Under the pieces are notes generated by a model. The model searched no databases and was not told where the DNA came from. It saw only the letters and a program-made list of their open reading frames with translations. A stretch of 64,000 nt of DNA from the NCBI GenBank assembly GCA_033439795.1, contig JAUTDP010000007.1, forward strand, positions 868,001 through 932,000, given 5' to 3'. Positions within the stretch are counted from its first letter, which is position 1. The number at the start of each line of letters is the position of its first letter. The DNA is from Sordaria brevicollis. Lineage: Eukaryota > Ascomycota > Sordariomycetes > Sordariales > Sordariaceae. The position numbers and the translations under genes were made by a program. Below, in pieces: positions 52,601-64,000 of the stretch.

Positions 52601-54828
52601 TGCCGGAGCTCATGACGATAGTCCACTACAGCATCCGATTACGGAGAACATTCCTTCTTGAACTCGACGACACTGTCTCGATGCTGAATAGGTATTGGTG
52701 CGTCTTTCCCAAGAGAGGAAGAGATATGATATTCCGGCAGCAAAAACACACAGATTTTCACAAAATGTTCTCCAACGAGGACCATCTAAAATGGAAACTT
52801 TCGTGGTCAAGGCGCTGGGCGCGCTTCATCGGTGACGCCCTCAACACTTGGCGGTTATTGTACACGCCCAAGAAACGCCTAGGCGCTACAAAACGAGGAT
52901 AGAGGCTTTCCAAGCCGGGAAACTGTTTTCTCGACTCCAATCAATTACAAGCCCAAGAGACTCACGAGTGGCTGTGCATCAGACCCGCGTACATATATCC
53001 AACTAAAAGCACGCTTGAAAAGGTGGTTGGAGTTCTTAAACTTCTTGGGGGTTTCAGCAAGCTCGTACTGTTAGTACTAGCATGTTTCGCAGCTGAAGAG
53101 AATACGAGGAATGTCATGAAACAGGTGATGGCTAACACATGATGTTGAAAGACGTTAGGAAGGGAGGTAGTGTTGTAACTGTGGCCTTAATAAGCGCTGG
53201 ATCAGGTGTGTAAGACAAGTCCACAATTCTATAACAACGCTATACTATAAGATCCCTCGAGATGAATCGTGTAAGAGCTAGTTCTTCGGTGAGATCCAGT
53301 AGTCTACAAAGTGGCCACGTATTGCTCACCGAGTTTCGTGCCACGAACAGGCTAAGAAAAATGACGATAGCCTAGCAAGTGGTTAACAGTGTCCGAGAGT
53401 TGCTCGAGAGACTTGTATCATGCTTCCAAGAAGAATTAGAAACCGTGATGGACACTAGCAAAAAGTGTCCGGCTTTGAGGATCACGATGCACGACATGTG
53501 GTTGTCCCAATGTAACCTTGGAAGGGTGGTTGACTGTGGACCTCTCATGGCTCGTATATGGCTAAACGACTGTGAGAAGATGAATTTATTTTACAGCAGA
53601 CATCCACACCAGTCCAGGCCTTGATGGTATATTCAGTTGGGCCATGGTTAGATAGGCATCAAGCGCGCAGCTCGCGGTGATAAGGATACTTTGGAAATAG
53701 TTTTCAGTCATAGCAGCAGAGTAACTGTCAAATCCAACGAAGAAGAAACGACACTGTACTCACATGAAAAGTCACCGAAGCCCCCAGTACGTCATCTATT
53801 GATTCTCTGCTTGAACCTAACTGCACGCAGCGACTCGATCGATACTCGAGATATTTTCCGTTGGTCGGTATACCACTTAGTGGAAGGCTGGTGCATGACA
53901 CACAAACATTGGTTTTTCGCTTTGTTCCTTGATCTTGCTAACTTTCGCTGTCATACCAAGCAACTGGCTACCTCTACTCATGATCAAGCTATTCAGCACG
54001 ATGACACTGACGCTTGTCTGGATCGCAGACTTGCATGAACCTTCCTTGATTTCACTGACTTGCTAGACTTCCCTACAGTACACAGTACAATTCTCAGTTA
54101 CTATCAATCTCAGACATCACCATCAACTTCCGAGTAAACCCCACGATTCCATGTGCACACACACACGCACACGCCAGAAAAAGGACGGATGATCCGCACA
54201 TGGGCCGCAAAGGTACATACATTCCCCAGAAGCGGATGAAACCAAGATCTTTGCCCTGTAACATGCGTACCCGTCCGTCCCATCAAACAGACTTGAAGTG
54301 AGGAGCGAGGTAGCATCCCAGAGCGACTCGGGAAGGGGTTGTAGGGTACTGTAGGCACCAAAGTCGAAAAGAGTAGATCCCGTGTGTTGTGTGACACAAC
54401 AAGCCCAGTCAACTACGGTACAGTACTAATGCGATTTATTGACTTGATTTGAGGAGGTTGACGTTGATGGCTTGGTTGAGCCGTTGTCCACCTGTTCAGA
54501 TGCAGTGTCACGACGGATCAAAACGTTGGGATTGCCCAATACCTACCTCTATGTACTCAAAAGACATAAAATAAGAACCCAATCGCAACTTCTTGTGGAG
54601 TCGGGAGATAATTAGGACGATAACCCGAATAGGCTCATTGGATTTGAATCTTCTTCTCTTCTTCTTAAGTCGAACCAACCCACCTGCTTGGAACGGACGA
54701 CCCGACCGCTGGCAACGCATCAAGAATTCGGATAACCAAGTGAGGGCCGGCCAGATTAAAGAGAGGAGTGCAGCTATATGAGCACCTCTCCTTGATGGTG
54801 AGGAGCAATACTCACCAGCGACAAGCAA

Positions 54829-55386
54829 TCATAATGACAGCATTTCACGAATTCGACACAAAGACCTAACGAGTCCTCCGAGCGGCGGTAACTTGATAAA
54901 CCAGCAAACGGGTCCATCTGCATCTTCTGGTTTGTCCACGGAGAACCTTGATAGAAGCAAATCCCTACCATTGGATGTGGCGCAAACAAACACCCAAGCT
55001 TTCAACTCACTCAGTGTGTGTCGAGGAACTGCTGAGATGAGATTTTGCACCTGTCTGTATGTAGGACCTGACCTGTCCACTCCCCAATGTCGAAACCGAA
55101 CGTTTGGTAGAAATAGAGTGTCTCTGATTGAGGGCCAGGATCTGTCACTGACATCCCCTCGAGACTCATCGCATTGTCTCCACGCTTCCTTCTGCCGTGA
55201 AATATCACCGAATGGGACTCTCAAAAGAGCAAAAAGGTCCAGGCACCCATCGGAGACAATGTCTTTTGGGATAAGCCATGGGCGGTGTAGGTATTCACAT
55301 ACATATGACCCGTCCGCTTTAAGAGGTTGACGGGCTTTGACGATCGCACCTGCCTGCTCTTTCATGCCGAAGCCATGGATGGTCAA
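54829..55386 (-). CDS. Possible hypothetical protein, 185 residues
   Basis: A single open frame beginning MTIHGFGMKEQAGAIV and ending GGLVRSLCRIREMLSL. Composition is mixed and moderately protein-like (for example VSDGCLDLFALLRVPFGD, and KLPPLGGLVRS) but no domain, signal or membrane helix is recognised, and no splice structure extends it. It could be a relic of a gene or chance. Kept only as a low-confidence call because it is the longest frame in a 7-kb gap. Confidence 0.2.
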   Translation of the reverse strand: MTIHGFGMKEQAGAIVKARQPLKADGSYVCEYLHRPWLIPKDIVSDGCLDLFALLRVPFGDISRQKEAWRQCDESRGDVSDRSWPSIRDTLFLPNVRFRHWGVDRSGPTYRQVQNLISAVPRHTLSELKAWVFVCATSNGRDLLLSRFSVDKPEDADGPVCWFIKLPPLGGLVRSLCRIREMLSL

Positions 55387-56218
55387 GCATGCACTCAGGC
55401 AAGGGATATCAGTGACCTTGGGTGCTAGTCCTGATATAGTCCCGGTTTCTTCCCTGGCTGGCTATCATTGGGGTCCAGATCGCCTGTGGAAGCGTGATAA
55501 AGCCAGGTCATATGACTAGGTCAATGAGAATTCTGGTGGTGAGCATAGGTATATAACAGGAGGAGGCAAGTGGTGAACTTTTGCGTGATGTTTGCCCGGT
55601 GCTTCTCAAGGGAGGACCTACAGACAGAAGAAGGCGTTGTGAGAATGTACTTCTGTACATACGTACAATACAATACTGGTTTGTTTGTTAGTTCGATACT
55701 TCTAGCCGGGGTTAAACCAGGGGGTTTTGGAGCTCTCATTGGCCTTCTGAGGGTTTTCGTTTGAAGCAATTCACAATGACCAGGGCTAAGAACGCCACGA
55801 AAGCCTCTCTTCTGCTTCTGTCCGTCCCTCTAAAGCTCCTCAGAGACCGATAAGCATAAGAAAGCCGTCCCCTCCGGCGCCCTTCCGCTCGATGCCTGAA
55901 CGCTTCTCAACTTTGAATGGCTCAAGAGAGGAAATGGGCGCTTTTTGGTACCAAGCTAACAAACAAACCAGGGTTAGATTGTAGTCAGCGGGCAAAGGGG
56001 TGAGACGGGTGGAATGCTGATGTCTGGGCCAAATGAGCAAGTGCGCGTGGCACGCCCCGTGGACGGGCTCTCACACGACCATTGCAAACGACTGTGCAGT
56101 TCCTAGCTGGCTGTCGAGGGAAAAGCGTTTGGCGATATCGAGTCCTTTTGATAGGTCTCTAGGTAGGGAACCCGTCGAGGCTGATCGTTTCCCCTCACCA
56201 GGTGTCTTGTACGCTTTC

Positions 56219-56235
56219 TTTTTTTTTTTTTTTTT
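56219..56235 (+). repeat. Poly(T)17 tract
   Basis: Seventeen consecutive T residues in a non-coding stretch; possibly a length-variable locus. Confidence 0.9.
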
Positions 56236-57534
56236 CGGAGGTCCCTTTGCTCGATGCCCGCCTGTCCACCCAGGCTCCCTGCCGGTTGCCCACTGTGTGG
56301 TTAACATGACAACCTCAAACCCCCGGGCAGCAAACGAGTTCATGTGAGCGTATTATTAGCGACTTCGTTCTCCAACATGGCAGGCTCTCAAGCATTTCCG
56401 TTTGTTTCGTATAATGATGTGTCATGTCAGTTGGGGTTTCGGAACCCGTGCGTCTTTATTGCGATTTTTTGGACTTTGGGCCAGTTGAAGGTGTAACCTC
56501 CTGGTCTCTCACCCGCACGTCGGGCGCCTATTGCAAGTGTTTGTTCGCCGTGGTGGGTGGCCGGAGCGGGCATGAACCGGCAAGGACCTTCCACTTCCAT
56601 CTCGTCCGCGAGTCCATTAGTTCGAATCCCGCGTGCCGAGCGTGTCGCCGCCCCCGCCCGTCCACTGACCGGGCACTCCAGTCCAAAGTGGATCCGTACG
56701 CTAGACTTTTATAGTACGCTAGAGGTACCTACCCAAGTATGTAAAGTTCTCCCCCGCTTGCGCGCCCTACACTTTTTGTCATTAACGCGTCTTGTCACGC
56801 ACCTTCCCTTCCACGTACCGCCCTGCACCGCATCTACCAGTAGGTTGTGAACCTCATTGTACTGCTCTGTACTGCACGACGCACAACTGCACCGCTGGAG
56901 TGTACAACTTCACGTTCACTTCCATTCAATCTGAAGTGCGCTAGAGTCAATACTGCACCGTATCTGGCATAATTTCTGTCTTGTTGCATGCCTTAGTGCG
57001 CTTGATCGCCTAGCAACCGTCTTTGCCATTGGCTCAACATTGTTTTTCTTCTCTCCCAGCTTTTTTGTTTCCAGCTTCTTTCCTTTTTTTTCTTAGACGC
57101 GCCCCATACCTCTACAACCACATTGCCATTGCCATTGCCCCGTCGAAGCCGTCCGCCTTTGAGGTTACTGCTGCCCGAATCCTTTTACCCGATACCTCTA
57201 CGCTCTCGACGAGTTCCGCGACGACGAAACCATTTCGAAGGGTCCGAAACCTCGACTTCTCTTACTTCCCTCCAAACCTATACTCGTCTCCCGTTCTACG
57301 ATTCGCGGCTACTCCCGCTAGTTTCCTCGCCTGCTCCTCACCACTTCCTCATCGAAAACCACCGCTTTGCCTATACTCGACATCGACACACCTCTCCCAA
57401 GATACCCCGTAGTCCCACGGCTTTGATCGACTCGCTGGCAGCCAACTGGGTCGGCCACCACAGCCGAGTGTCTCGGGACACCAGCCTTCGCCCTTGTGTA
57501 CCGTTGCCTTGGATGCTTCCACAGAGCTTCCATC

Positions 57535-60500
57535 ATGGGTGAACTTTCAGACTCCGAGCTGGAGCTGGAGGCTACCCAAGCTACTCAAGGTGGGCTGGTT
57601 TCTTTCTGTCCCCTTCCCTTAGCATGTCCGGTATTGTATCCCCTGGGCTAACCGAGCTAACCGTTGGTATTGCAGCCACTCAAGAGGCGCTCGACCCTCG
57701 CCGCTTTGGAGAGCAACAGTCTGGCTTCTCTGACGAGGACCTGGCTGATATAATATGCATCCTTATCCCATACTCCAACGCGACAGTGCCGGTGGCGGAA
57801 AGGGCGGCCGAGCTTACCCCCAACTTCGTGATTGAGCAAGAACATACAAGCCGAATACGCATGAACTATAACGACACCGAGCAAGTGTACCCTGTCGGCC
57901 CTAAAACCTCTTCGCCTCACAATCTTGTCTTCCGATTCTCGTCCAAGCTCAAAAACGACCGTGAAGGCTTTGTGTTCGGTCGGGACGTCAAAAAGTGCGA
58001 TGTCACCGTCAGCAAGGATGAGAAAGTTGTCAGCAATACGCATTTCAAAATCTACTTCAACGAACATGGCTTTCTGATGATTGAGGATTTGTCCTTGATG
58101 GGCACTTGGGTGGGCGACGTATTTGTCCATTCAGGAAGAAAAGACCGTTTTAAAACCGTTCCTAACCCCCCTCCTAAAACGTACACCTTGGGGAGCGGGT
58201 CGGAGATCATGATTCCAACTACCCTCACGGAAAAAGTTGCAGGCATGAGTGACGCACAAAGACGTCAGGCAGACATTCGCTTTATGGTTAGGATTCCACA
58301 TCGTCTTGGGAGGCACGCCGAAGTCTACGACGAGAAGTTAACCAACTACCTGCAACGGACGAGGCCGGATCCAAACCAGACGATTGTGCCTGGACCAGAT
58401 GGACGGGTAAGGCAACATTCGGAATCCCACCAGCCCACCTTTCCATTCAGATTCTGACGCGCCATTGTACAGCTTGATGTTTTCAGAAACTCTCCTCATA
58501 GACCCTCGGTCGGCCCATCTGTGGTTGCCACGCGCCAGCTTGCGTCTGCTTGGACCTTGAAGGGGTCCCACAAGTACAACTTTTTGGGCAAAATTGGACA
58601 GGGTGCCTTTGCCACGGTGTATGGGATTTCCGACAAGATGAACGGATTTCCATATGCCGCCAAAGAGCTTGAGAAACGGAGGTTCATGAAAAATGGCGTC
58701 CTTGACCAAAAGGTCAAGCATGAAATGCAGATCATGAAAAGGATATCTCACGTAAGTTACCGTACCCTCTCGGAGGCGAGGGTTGTCCAAACTAACGGCC
58801 TTGTCACAGCCAAACATTGTTCAGTTCAAGGAGGCCCTCGATCTTGATGATACACACCTTTACATAATCATGGAGTATGTCGGTGGAGGTGACCTGACTA
58901 AGTATGTCGACGCGAACGGGCGTCTTCCCGAGCCAGATGCCCAAACAATAGCGAGGCAATTGGTGGGCGCTCTTGATTATTTGCATGGAATGAACATCAC
59001 TCACCGTGATGTCAAGCCCGACAACATCCTCATCCATTCCCAGTCTCCGGGCCCGCTAGTTGTCAAACTTACAGATTTCGGGCTTTCCAAAATGATCGAC
59101 AATCAGGATGCAACATTCCTCAGGACGTTCTGCGGTACGTTGCTCTACTGCGCTCCGGAAGTTTATGTGGAATTTGGAAACTACGACGTATATGGCCGGC
59201 GAATCAGGCATGGCGTTGGACCCAATATCGCTCCGAAAAGTCCGAGATATGATCACAAAGTCGATATTTGGTCATTGGGTGGTGTCTTGTACTACGCCTT
59301 GACCACCGAGCCACCGTACACTGCTACAAACGGAATCGGTCACGCCGAATTCCTGCACCAGGTCATGACAACTGTTCCCGACCTTACCAAACTCATCAAG
59401 AAGCTCGCTTCGCCCAATTGTCAACGTTTCGTATCAAGCTGTCTCACCAAAAGACCTGAAAACCGACCGACGACAAAAAAATTGCTCAAACATGAATGGA
59501 TCCGCGCCTCTCCAAATGGTGGGGTAGACGAACTGCTGGAAGCCGAAGCGTCCCAGCTGAGTTTGCACGACATACGGGAGGCTACACCGGACGCAGATGG
59601 GAATGAAGATCTCACCGTCGCGAGTGATGACAATTTGCTTCAACAAGAGTTGACCGAAGACGAGAACCATGTTGGCCACTCGGCAGAGCGGGACAAGGAG
59701 AACCATGCCCCCAGGTCGGCCACTCAGGACGAAAAACTATTCGGTGAGGTTAGCCAGTCGGCCCTAGGAAGCCAGGGGCAGGTGGTCGAGAAACGCCTTA
59801 ATCTGCCCGCCACGCCAAAAAGAGAAACAATTCCTCGGCCTTTTAGGTCCAAAGTTGAGATTCCGGATAGTCAAGCATGTTCTGACGACGAGGAAGACAC
59901 CCCTCGTCAAAACGATTCAGACTTGCAATGGTCACAGCCCATTCCGCTTCATATATCGTCCGATGCGGGCAGATCAGTCAGCGTGGTGAACAACGTCGAC
60001 CATGGCGGCAACTCACAAAGCCTGGATGGAGCTGAGAGCATAATGGGCCAACTCGACATGCAATCTCGCCGTGGCGTTGCAACACCATCGATCGGGGCAG
60101 ATTCGAATAGGAGCAGCAAACGAAAAGCTTCCCATACCACAGACAGCATTCCACGTTCGCCAGTCGAAAACGAGCCCGCCCCTAAGAAGCCCCGATCTGC
60201 CAAGCGTGTCGGTGATTATCTGAACCGCAAGATAGCACCTATACCAGACGAAGATGAGTTACTCGCCCACATGAAGGGCTTCGAGCCCTCCAAATCCCAT
60301 AGTCAGGTACCGCAAGCCAAATCAGTATATTGGGACAGCAAAGATGAGACTACACACCACCTTGACTATCCCGAGATGACGGTGGCACAATGGAACGCCT
60401 TCCGTAAGGCAGCTGAGGACAGGAAAGTGAAGCACAAGTCGACTGAAAAGTTTGAACCGAATCAAAGCCCGTTGTGGGCTCTGGCGGAAAAGTACTTCCC

Positions 60501-61380
60501 GCCCATGAGCAAGATCCGGGATGAACATTCACCGCTGTTGGATTTGGCGAAGCGAACCAGCGTTGAGAGGCAGCAAGCTGGCTTGGAATACCCGAAAGAA
60601 GGAGGCTACTTGCGATCATCAGGCGAGTCTCTGGTGCCTGGCATTTCGGTAAGACTGAGCACATCAATAGTCACATGGGGCAGTTCGAGAAGGAACACCA
60701 CATTCTGTGACGACCACCCGAATATACCAAAATGCGCGTTCAAGATCATGGTCTGGAGGGAAGAAAATTTCGACCCCTCGCAGAGTAGCAGTGTCAGGCC
60801 CTGGTTCCGGGACCTTGAGAAGCGCGATCTGTATTTTTTTTACATTGCCACCAAGGCCCCCGACGGAATATATATCAACGGCCAGCACTTGCCTTCGAAC
60901 GATCATGAGCACCGAGAGAGCAGCTGCAAAAACTGGATGCGACTCTACAATGGTGACAAAATTACCATCTGGAGGGAATCCCACGAGGACGACACCCTGG
61001 AAAAGATTGAGCTCGTCTTTGATTGCACGTGGGGCGGCAGTAAAAACAGCCGAGAGTCTTCCGAGTACCCAATCCCGCAACCGGTGAGCGAAGAATGGGC
61101 CAAGAAGCTGGATATGGTGTGCGTCAAAGCCGAGAAAAAAGCCAGGAGTGATAGTCGCCAGGTGGAATGGCACGAACAGGACAACGAGGAATGCACGGAA
61201 CGGAAGGCACGCATCCAGTGGGAACAGGAGCTGTCGAAAAACTTTAAGCATCAATGTCGTCGGGCGAAAAGTGCGCCAAAGAGGAAGGCCGCCGAGGCCG
61301 GCACTGGTTTTTCCTCCGGAAGCTCCTCTTCTAGCTCCCGGCAATCATCGCTATTGGGGTACTCCGATATAGTTGGTTAA
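57535..61380 (+). CDS. FHA-domain checkpoint kinase, RAD53/CHK2-like (MUS-59 type)
   Basis: Effector kinase of the DNA-damage and replication checkpoint. Exons 57535-57589, 57676-58406, 58473-58751 and 58810-61380 give 1,211 residues. The N-terminus has a compact TQ cluster (EATQATQATQE), the kind of site used by ATM/ATR kinases, spanning the first intron. The FHA domain (about residues 85-200) has FVFGRD, VSNTHFKIY and GTWVGD. The kinase domain (about 290-560) has IGQGAFATVY, YAAKELEK, HRDVKPDN, DFGLSK, and the activation segment ends CAPEV; all catalytic motifs are intact. The remaining 650 residues hold a disordered SQ-containing linker, basic patches (SKRKASH, PKKPRSAKR) and a second folded region resembling a divergent FHA (RLSTSIVTWG, DGIYINGQHL). 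Kinase plus two FHA-like regions matches Rad53 rather than CHK1. Neurospora has the CHK2 homologues PRD-4 and MUS-59; size favours MUS-59. Confidence 0.92.
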
Positions 61381-62623
61381 GGGATTTGAATTGTACTCAT
61401 TTGGGGAGGAGACGAAAAGTTTCGCTGGTGTTCGAGCGATTCTACTTGGTCGAAGCAATAAGGAAAGAGGTGTTTTCGGGTCTTATCAGAGGCAATGGAA
61501 GTTTATGGTCACAAGTGTGGGTTGGTGTGTTTATTTTCCTGGTATTATCTGTATGGGGGTAGACTTGATTTATGGAGGTCTTTTTGTTTTTGGATATAGG
61601 AAAACGACGGTAATCTGCGGACACCAAAATACATCTCCAAATTTAGAACGTACGGCATATCCATCCTTTAGGTACCCAGCTATCAATATCCAACCCTTGC
61701 GGAGCTGGTACTGGCCTGCAGGATTCTCAATGCCTTGACCCTCATATTCAGACTTGATTTATGACTCTTTGCTTGAAGCAGAAGTAAGAGAAAACCTGGA
61801 TTGTATAGATGGTGGAACTAGCAAAGTTCAATACGAAAATAATGACAGAACCGCACAAGCTAGACTTGAATAACAAGGAACAGCAGTTCCAATTCGATAA
61901 TGGCAATGAGGAGTGACTATCACGGCCACTCTTCTCCCTCACAAAATCATGGCACCTGTAATCAACTTCAGCCCGAATCTGAGAGTTCAAGGCCAACGGT
62001 ATGCGTACTAAACCATCTTTCCTTCATCAAGCTGCCGCAGCCGCCATGATATTACACTCATACCTTCATCCTATCTCAAACCCAACCACATCCTCACAAT
62101 GAAATGAACCAGCTGGGTAGATTTACACCTCAAGGCTGTGGCCGTATGCAACTGAAAAGATACGATTAGATAGAGAACCAGCCTGCTTAGCACGTAATGC
62201 ATTTATACATCCACGAGATTAAGAACTCGAAAACCGCTATATGAACATTATGAAGTGTTCCTGCTCCTGAAAGAGTGGATCCAACTGACAGGATAAGATT
62301 GATGACAGATAAATAAAAGAAATGAAAAATGATAACTGAAATCAACGATGACTGAGATGAGTTGAAAAAAATTAAAATGATGAGTTAACCTCCCATGCTT
62401 TTTAAACCAACAAGGCCAAAATGCCACCCGGTTTCGTACGTTGCGTGTGTTGTGAAGAACCTGCCTCTTACCAGTACGTCATTTTTGTTCCTCTCTTCTT
62501 CTTCTTCCCCTCCTCCTCCTCCCTCTCCCCCTTCTCCTGCTGCTCCTTCTTTCGCCTCCCCCCTTTCCCGTCCAGTATCTTTAACCCTTCCTTCCCCCAT
62601 CATTACTGCCCGATCCACACACA
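61381..62623. other. Convergent intergenic region
   Basis: About 1.2 kb, AT-rich, with the kinase 3' UTR and the 3' flank of the next, leftward gene. Only short ORFs of no likeness to proteins. Confidence 0.5.
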
Positions 62624-64000
62624 TTAAAGACTCCCACCACCATGTCCATGTCCATGTCCATGACCATGACCGGCATTCCCACCACCACCTTGATCCGCGC
62701 CCCAACCTCCCAAATCCATTCCACCATGACACCCTCCCATCCCCTCCATACCCGTCACACCAGCACTGACACCAACACCGTCCATATTCCCCATCGCCAT
62801 AATCGACCGTAGCACACTATCCGGCGTCATGTGCCCACCACCATCTCCTACTCCTACTCCTACTCCCACGTCATTGCCCATATTCATGTTAACCCCGCCA
62901 GGCGGACATCCCATGCCGTGCCCATGGTGGTTATTATGGTTATGGTTATGGCTATGGTTACCATGACTGTTATGACTGTTGTTGTTGTTGTTCGTCGGAT
63001 CACCGGCACTGCCGCTGCCACTACTCATTCTTGCCAAGCCGGGGTTGGTAGTATTCCCCGGTGCTATGCCTACGCCTGGCATGCCGAAGATGGTGGGGTC
63101 GAGGAAGAATCCGACGGCGGAGGCCGGGTCGGAGTTAGTGTCTAGAGCGGTGCTGGTGGTCGTTGTTGGTGGGATGGTGGTAGTGGTGGTGTTGGTGATA
63201 GGGTTAGGATTAGAATGAGAAGAGGAGCCGCCGGGGGTTATGGGGGTGGTGTTGCTATTGTTGTTGGAGTTGTCATAGGACATGGAGGAAGAGGAACCGC
63301 CGGAGTTGCTCATGTGTCGGGTGTTGTTGGTTGGGGCTAGTCCTGGTGTCTGATGCTGATGATGTTGATGATGAGAAGGAGGGTGATAGGCGTGATGGTG
63401 TGGAAGTTGATGTTGATGTTGATGCATTTGATGATGCATATGCTGTTGGTGATGAGTGTGGTGGTGATCAGAAGACCCAGTGCTAGAGTTGGGCGTGGGC
63501 TGGTTGGAAATTGGCGACGGAGTGGAGAGAGGGACGCCGTTGTTGCCCGGACCAGTGTTCGTCTCTGGGGGTGGGTGAGTGTGATAATTGGGAGGGAGCG
63601 AGACGTTGTTGGGCATCATGCCGTGAAGAGACGTGGAAAAGGGTAGGCCGTCAGTTCGTGTAGCACCGCCGCCGCCGCCATGTTGGCCGCCAGTGGGTGG
63701 AATGGGATTTCGCTGCTCGGCTGATGACCAGTCTGGTGCGGTGTCTCTGCTTGAGCCTGGGAGCTGAACAAGAGGGTCGTTTAGATCGACGGGCTCGGCA
63801 AGGTTGGGGCCGTTGGTGGGATTACCGTCGTCTTCGACAGTTCGGAGGAATTGACATTCCTGGCGGTACATGTTTTCTTGTGTCGTCGATGTGCCGAGTC
63901 CGGTCCCAGGGTTCATGTGTGATCGTGATGTATGCTGATGTTATCGATTTGGTTGGTCAGTCTATGGACATGTAATGTGAAAGAGTCGAGACCTACGCCA
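62624..64000 (-). CDS. Low-complexity His/Asn/Gly-rich protein, C-terminal exon (N-terminus beyond window)
   Basis: The last exon runs from about 63934 to 62624; a CAG acceptor at 63935-63937 and a GTAGGT donor at 63996-63991 define a 62-nt intron, leaving four bases of an upstream exon at the window edge. An in-frame stop lies above ATG 63916 inside that intron, so the exon-with-acceptor model is preferred over a start at MNPGTG. About 436 residues are visible. MYRQECQFLRTVEDDG near the beginning is the only ordinary-looking stretch. The rest is low complexity: His-rich (HHHTHHQQHMHHQMHQ), Asn/Ser-rich, Thr-rich (TTTTTIPPTTTTST), and a C-terminal Gly-His repeat (GHGHGHGHGHGGGSL). This resembles C-terminal tails of fungal Zn2Cys6 transcription factors, but no DNA-binding domain is in view; function is not assigned. 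Confidence 0.7.

Larger units (their letters stand above)
50240..57534. other. Gene-poor region of about 7 kb
   Basis: The left end should include the CAF120 upstream region. Between 51 and 57 kb I find no convincing gene. The longest open frames are 54829-55386 (-), 56424-56850 in two overlapping frames (+), 57023-57412 (+) and 52582-52902 (+), none with recognisable motifs. Simple repeats: a (CA)n tract near 54,157-54,172 and T17 at 56219-56235. The base composition at 53-54 kb is AT-richer, which could reflect an old, inactivated element, but no terminal repeats or transposase or reverse-transcriptase motifs are seen. The last 500 nt are pyrimidine-rich and probably the leader of the kinase gene. 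Confidence 0.45.

Noticed and set aside
52582..52902. 106-codon plus-strand open frame in the gene-poor region
   Set aside because: No recognisable motif or splice context; length compatible with chance.
53000..54100. Possible RIP-degraded transposon
   Set aside because: Only mildly AT-rich; no terminal repeats, target-site duplications or remnants of transposase or reverse transcriptase motifs seen. Left as an open question in the gene-poor finding.
56560..56650. Possible tRNA, because of a GTTCGAATCC-like T-loop near 56,620
   Set aside because: Flanking bases do not form a T-stem, and no D-arm, anticodon arm or acceptor stem can be paired at the right distances.

Overview
The window reads as nuclear DNA of a filamentous ascomycete. 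Genes are split by short GT..AG introns, mostly 50-150 nt, with CTAAC/CTGAC-type branch points. There are no operons, and intergenic spaces run from 0.2 to 7 kb. Codon use is C-rich in the highly expressed genes (enolase, aminopeptidase, PDI). The protein set (438-aa enolase, 505-aa HDEL PDI, one Bub1 kinase carrying a Mad3-type KEN box, a RAD53/CHK2-like kinase of MUS-59 type) points to Sordariomycetes, most likely Sordariales near Neurospora/Sordaria. That placement is inferred from protein recognition, not from a search.

Layout. 1-3836 (-): BUB1 spindle-checkpoint kinase, cut by the window start inside the kinase domain. 5146-6596 (-): enolase. 9661-13008 (+): M1 aminopeptidase with an upstream exon encoding a mitochondrial presequence. 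13661-15922 (+): Kel3/KLHDC4-type Kelch protein. 16505-18114 (+): WLM-domain metalloprotease. 18745-19839 (+): secreted protein rich in dibasic sites. 20362-23596 (-): large disordered protein of unknown function. 26476-28059 (+): protein disulfide isomerase. 28873-29813 (+): small predicted mitochondrial membrane protein whose first intron is packed with G-runs. 30220-31530 (+): decayed duplicate of the CorA-like gene. 33176-36583 (+): CorA-like two-helix membrane protein with 9 or 10 exons. 36829-38361 (-): multi-helix membrane protein. 39582-40736 (-): UTP23. 42144-43955 (-): PP2C phosphatase of PTC7 type. 45517-49673 or further (-): CAF120-like PH-domain subunit of CCR4-NOT. 50.5-57.5 kb: gene-poor stretch. 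57535-61380 (+): FHA-kinase, RAD53/CHK2-like. 62624 to the window end (-): last exon of a His/Asn/Gly-rich protein, cut by the window end.

The genes are mostly unrelated housekeeping functions: glycolysis, ER folding, peptide turnover, ribosome processing, mRNA decay and cell-cycle checkpoints. No gene cluster or defence island is evident. The accessory part is 30-36.6 kb, where a CorA-like gene has been duplicated and the upstream copy is dying, with a second unrelated-looking gene relic between the copies. No tRNA, rRNA, transposon with intact ORFs, or CRISPR array was found. All exon limits were read by eye from splice signals and frame continuity.
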